Source: Eretmocerus hayati
Lineage: Eukaryota; Arthropoda; Insecta; Hymenoptera; Aphelinidae
DNA length: 64,000 bases
Assembly (NCBI GenBank): GCA_029851415.1
Contig: CM056743.1
Coordinates: 15,616,727-15,680,726, forward strand
Direction of reading: 5' to 3'
Shown in pieces: positions 60,333 through 64,000 of this stretch. A program made the translations under genes and the position numbers. Below the pieces are notes generated by a model. The model saw nothing but the letters and a program-made list of their open reading frames with translations. It was not told the origin of the DNA and searched no databases. Within the stretch, counting starts at the first letter, position 1; each line of letters opens with the position of its first letter.

Positions 60333-61036
60333 ATGGATTCCCTCACACCTGAGACAGGTGATCCACCTACCAAGGAGCGTAAAACAAGATAAGACGAATG
60401 GGTCAAGCACAATTTTATGGAGGTGAGGGATGTGAAGGAGATACGCTCAAAGAGTGGCAAGCTAAGAATATCAAGTAAAGTTGTAGCGGCTTACTGTGGG
60501 ATTTGCTCTGCAGAGTTGCCTGGCCACACGGACTCTGATCTCAGCACTCATCGGTATGTAAATTAACTGTTTTCTTCTACTTCGTAGACCAATCCGAGAA
60601 TTATCCTTACTCATGATTCAATGAATTTCGTAATTTTCTGGCTCATTTGGCAACGTTGAACTTTCTTTTTCCATCCATATCTATTGAATAATATACATGC
60701 ATAATGCAGACTCCACTACGCTTTTGGAATTTGTCATCTTTCAATGATAGACTTTTTCGTGGATGAACAGTAGGAGTGAAACTTTTGTAATGTTCTAGGG
60801 CCAAGTATTCACCTAGAATGCCACTGGCTGATTTGAGCACCAATGATACCAGTCCTGTGGTGTGCACTGCTCCACCACGAAGACCACCAGTGCAACTAGT
60901 GCCTAGCGTCAACTTGGATCCAGGAGCTCACCCCTTGCATTTCAACGGCACTACGTCACCATCTCCCAGCAAAATCACACAGGAGAGGCAACGGTGCAAG
61001 AACCAGTATGAACTGCAGTACCAAAGTACATCAAGG
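60333..61036 (+). pseudogene. BED-like zinc-finger gene fragment, one stop
   Basis: Exon 1 (60333-60553) opens MDSLTPETGDPPTKERKTR, hits TAA at 60390, and continues in frame through DEWVKHNFMEV to YCGICSAELPGH and DLSTHR. The CxxC and His pattern suggests a BED-type zinc finger, found in hAT and related transposases and in proteins derived from them. The donor GTATGT and the acceptor at 60797-60798 agree in phase with exon 2 (60799-61036), a Pro/Thr/Ser-rich linker ending KNQYELQYQSTSR at a GTAAGC donor. No further exon was found, so the catalytic part, if any, is missing or beyond recognition. Family assignment rests on a few residues. Confidence 0.4.
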
Positions 61037-64000
61037 GTAAGCTTGTGGCTACTATAGATGGACCACATTACTTATACCATACGATTTGTAACTGGATTTT
61101 GCGATACTCACGTACCCTGGAGCGATAGAAAGAACAACTTTACTCAATAATCCCAAGATTCTCCACGTGATAGATGGTTGTACATTGAAAACTTATCATT
61201 TTTGTACATAAACGGGGTGGAATTTATCCCTGCTTCCATAAAATGCTGTCCAGTGAACTCATAAACAACCAAGATCTATAAAGACAATTTGTACTCGTTG
61301 CTCTAGTTTCGAATATACTCCAAGAGTCTCTGATCTCCGTCCTGGGCTAGAAAAATGGCAAGAGTCATGTTTTAACGATGACCCATTGCAGCATTACCCC
61401 CTCGTGACAATTTACAGCGTGACCAAGGTGTTATAATTTGAGGACGATGAATGCCAACTTTACTACAGTTCGCCAAGTCTCACTCACGCAAGCCTGGTGG
61501 CTAAATTAATTGCTCGTTCGAGGCTTGATTGCAATTTTAATCCTAGAGATTCCGGCACTCATCTCGGATCTTGCAGTGCAAAATAATCCCTCGTCGTCGT
61601 TTGTTCACATTTTCTCGAAGGCCAGTTCGGGTTTGATGAAGATGAGTCGAGTTCATGAGCCTCGAATTGAGATGGGATACTCCTACTCCTTCATCTCTTG
61701 AAGTTTGTGGAGGCTTTGACTTGTGATAGACTCGCGACTCAATATTCCATCTTGTTGGAGTTTACCTCACCCACCTCTCTTTACTGTCCACTAAAGTAGA
61801 CATGCCCGACTTTCACTATTTACGATAGTTTTCGATTGGCGCAACGACCTGGAAACAGGTGACAAGCTCTTGGTGATTTCAAAGATACATGAACACGATG
61901 ATGGAGTAGTTATATACACGTATTCTGGAAAAACGATGGGTGGGGCCAGAGTTCTCTAAAACTATGATTTTCACATCCCTTCACATTTTGCAACTCGTCG
62001 TCAATTTTTTCCCCATCCCGAAATTTTCTGTGGACCGTAAATCGAGATCTCTAAAACGCAATCTGATGCGTAAGTGTGAAAAATTCTATGTCTCTTGAGG
62101 CATAAAATGCGCTCTTACTTGCGCATACACTGACCCGGCAATCATTTTGATGTGTTTTCTCGAATGACACTGCTTGTAGCAGCATGTGCATGAATTAAAC
62201 GCACTCACCCTGGAGAGTACAACGCATGAGTTGGCCGAAAATTGGCTCCAATCAAGTCCGTTGAATCGCCTCTATCAACAACAGTGATTACCGTGAACTA
62301 GGGTGAATCTGTCCACGCCGGAGTAAATGTGTCCACCTTTGGTTTGATGATAGTTCTGTACTGATTAATGGTATGAGATCATGATCGAGCTCATTTTGAA
62401 GCTATCCATCTTGACGTGTGCCTACCTAACTTAACATGCGGCCGGCACACTCTTCTATTTTCATCACGCGCATCGGTGGCTATCTAGATACGGATATATA
62501 TATATATAATCTATAAATATATATCATACGAATTTACAAACGAAGCCCAGCCTCGCAGTCGAGGCGGAAAACCCGGCCCTTGCTGACACTGCGTGTCACA
62601 GGGCACAGGGGCTGCCCCCCACTATATTTAATACCTAATAATAAATAGGCGTGGTATTTATGGTCGCATCGTTTTTAAAAATTCGAGTTTCGCAAATATA
62701 CGAAAAACATGAACTGCGGCCTTTTGGCCAAATTACACCCCGTCAATAAAATAATGAATCATTCAACCGCGCCTGAGCGGAATTCGCAGGAAACAAACTT
62801 GAGAATTCGCAGGAATGCAAATTTGTCCCTTCAAGCCGAGCAGTAAATATAGCAATATTCAAAGAATCCGCTTCTTTCGTGAGTTCGCGCATTCGCAAAG
62901 ATGCCCAACGAGCAAACATATAGAAGACCGAGACGCTCGAGCTCGGCAGCTCTTTTCCGAGAGAACATCTGGCCGATCGCTTGACCACGCGCGCGCGGCA
63001 ACGCAGTTCGGCCGGCATTTCTGAATCAGATACATAGTGAAATGCAATCTTGTTCAAGTATATAAGTTTTATATGTGCGACCGATGATTCATCCCAATAA
63101 ACGCCCTTTGGGATATTTTTTCATAAAGGAACTCGTATTGTTTTCTCTTATGACGAAACTTTAGTGAAAGGTGTGTGTATGAGTCCTTAGTGTCCTGTGA
63201 AATCTCCCAGTGGCACTTAGGCCACATCAATCTTACCTTTAAGATTAGCACTCGTAAGATATTCACCGACGTACTAGTCAGAAGATATCCAAAAAACGGT
63301 TGAGTGAACACATTAGCCCCGGTATTCACATTCAATCCAATTTACGGTCTATCAAAAGTTGAGTAAAGTAAAAGCGCCAATAGTGAACCATGGTCAGATG
63401 GGTGCCTATAGTGGAGCACCAATCGACATGAATTTTTATCCCCCAAAAATCAATTCATCAACAATATAAAAATTTCACAGTGTTTTTTGATGCAATATGT
63501 TCTAAATTGATTTCTTGCAAGACCAGCAGACGATCTATGAATCAAAAAAAAAAAAAAAAAATCATGAAAAGTATGAGCTCATGAACCCCTTTATGAGGCT
63601 GTTCTCCTTGAGGAGCCTTACTTGAGAATTGAGCCAATAGCGGAACAAGAGTCTGCCTCCGACTGGAAAAAGTCTTCTGTTCTTATCGTATGATAAAATT
63701 AGACGGGGATTCTTTATATTCGATCATATTCTATACAGACCATAACAAGTACACCACTAGTTATCAGAAAAATAGTCTCAACATCACTCCAAAGCACTGT
63801 TCCATTATAGAAGACTACTAGGTATTCACCGCTCGCAAGCGCGCGGGTCGTCTTCGTTTTAATCGGTAATTTTTCGATGCAAGAATATTCTGAGATTCTA
63901 AAAATATGCATCTCAGACACAATTGATAGCTTATCACTGGAATTATATACCGAATCACAGCCCCTTCATGAAAACAAAACTGTCAATCTCTCGATTCTTG
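61037..64000. other. Stretch with no supported gene
   Basis: Only short frames. A TA-rich tract lies at 62492-62528 and an A-run at about 63544-63560. GAATTCGCAGGAA is repeated directly at about 62779 and 62803. The minus frame at 62743-63057 (104 codons) overlaps a similar plus frame and looks like chance. Confidence 0.45.

Noticed and set aside
1..64000. CRISPR arrays, prokaryotic operons or a prophage
   Set aside because: No short regular repeats with unique spacers, no dense gene runs and no ribosome-binding-site pattern. The split genes and insect repeat families show a eukaryotic genome.

Overview
This is a eukaryotic, AT-rich, gene-poor and repeat-rich stretch. I find no bacterial operons, rRNA genes or CRISPR arrays. 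The coding pieces I can recognise are split by short GT-AG introns. They belong to families that are abundant in insects, especially Hymenoptera and some other arthropods: a BEN-domain-like protein, an EnSpm/CACTA-type transposase and a DUF4806-type protein. One promoter has arthropod TATA plus TCAGT initiator spacing. The best guess is an insect genome, perhaps a wasp or ant; the species cannot be told from the sequence.

Layout. 1-13.4 kb has no convincing gene, only short open frames and a 330-bp inverted-repeat element at 10.9 kb. 13.4-14.3 kb (minus) holds pieces of a decayed split gene, facing away from a plus-strand gene at 14.98-23.2 kb. The latter has six exons whose splice phases all agree, a 60-bp internal coding repeat and a BEN-like C-terminal region. 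It is broken by frame lesions in exon 1 and by an in-frame TGA in exon 5. Its introns hold an array of 20-bp dyads (16.56-17.0 kb), a 100-bp hairpin (19.6 kb) and a 625-bp perfect-ended palindrome with CACTG termini (21.75-22.37 kb). 24.0-25.8 kb is a dispersed element with a tandem array of about 320 bp; the same element recurs inverted at 49.4-51.0 kb. 26.6-28 kb holds further tandem and inverted repeats. 28-38 kb is mostly empty, with a 191-codon orphan open frame at 37.0-37.6 kb. 38.8-39.4 kb carries two abutting TTAA-flanked palindromes. 42.7-45.8 kb is a cluster of inverted repeats with an LTR fragment. 48.6-49.2 kb is an LTR end with primer-binding site and the start of a gag-like frame.

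51-53.5 kb has a GC-rich island, two tRNA-like SINE copies, a 79-bp tandem repeat and a clear core promoter. That promoter leads into 53.6-58.9 kb, an EnSpm/CACTA-like transposase gene followed in the same direction by a seven-exon DUF4806 gene. I read these two as the gene pair of one old transposon. Both are decayed by in-frame TGA codons and one-base frameshifts. 59.57-59.73 kb is a second LTR end. 60.3-61.0 kb holds two exons of a BED-like zinc-finger gene with one stop. 61-64 kb is empty of recognisable genes.

Overall theme: the window is a graveyard of mobile DNA. Every stop codon that interrupts the three best gene models is TGA, which fits CGA-to-TGA decay at CpG sites.
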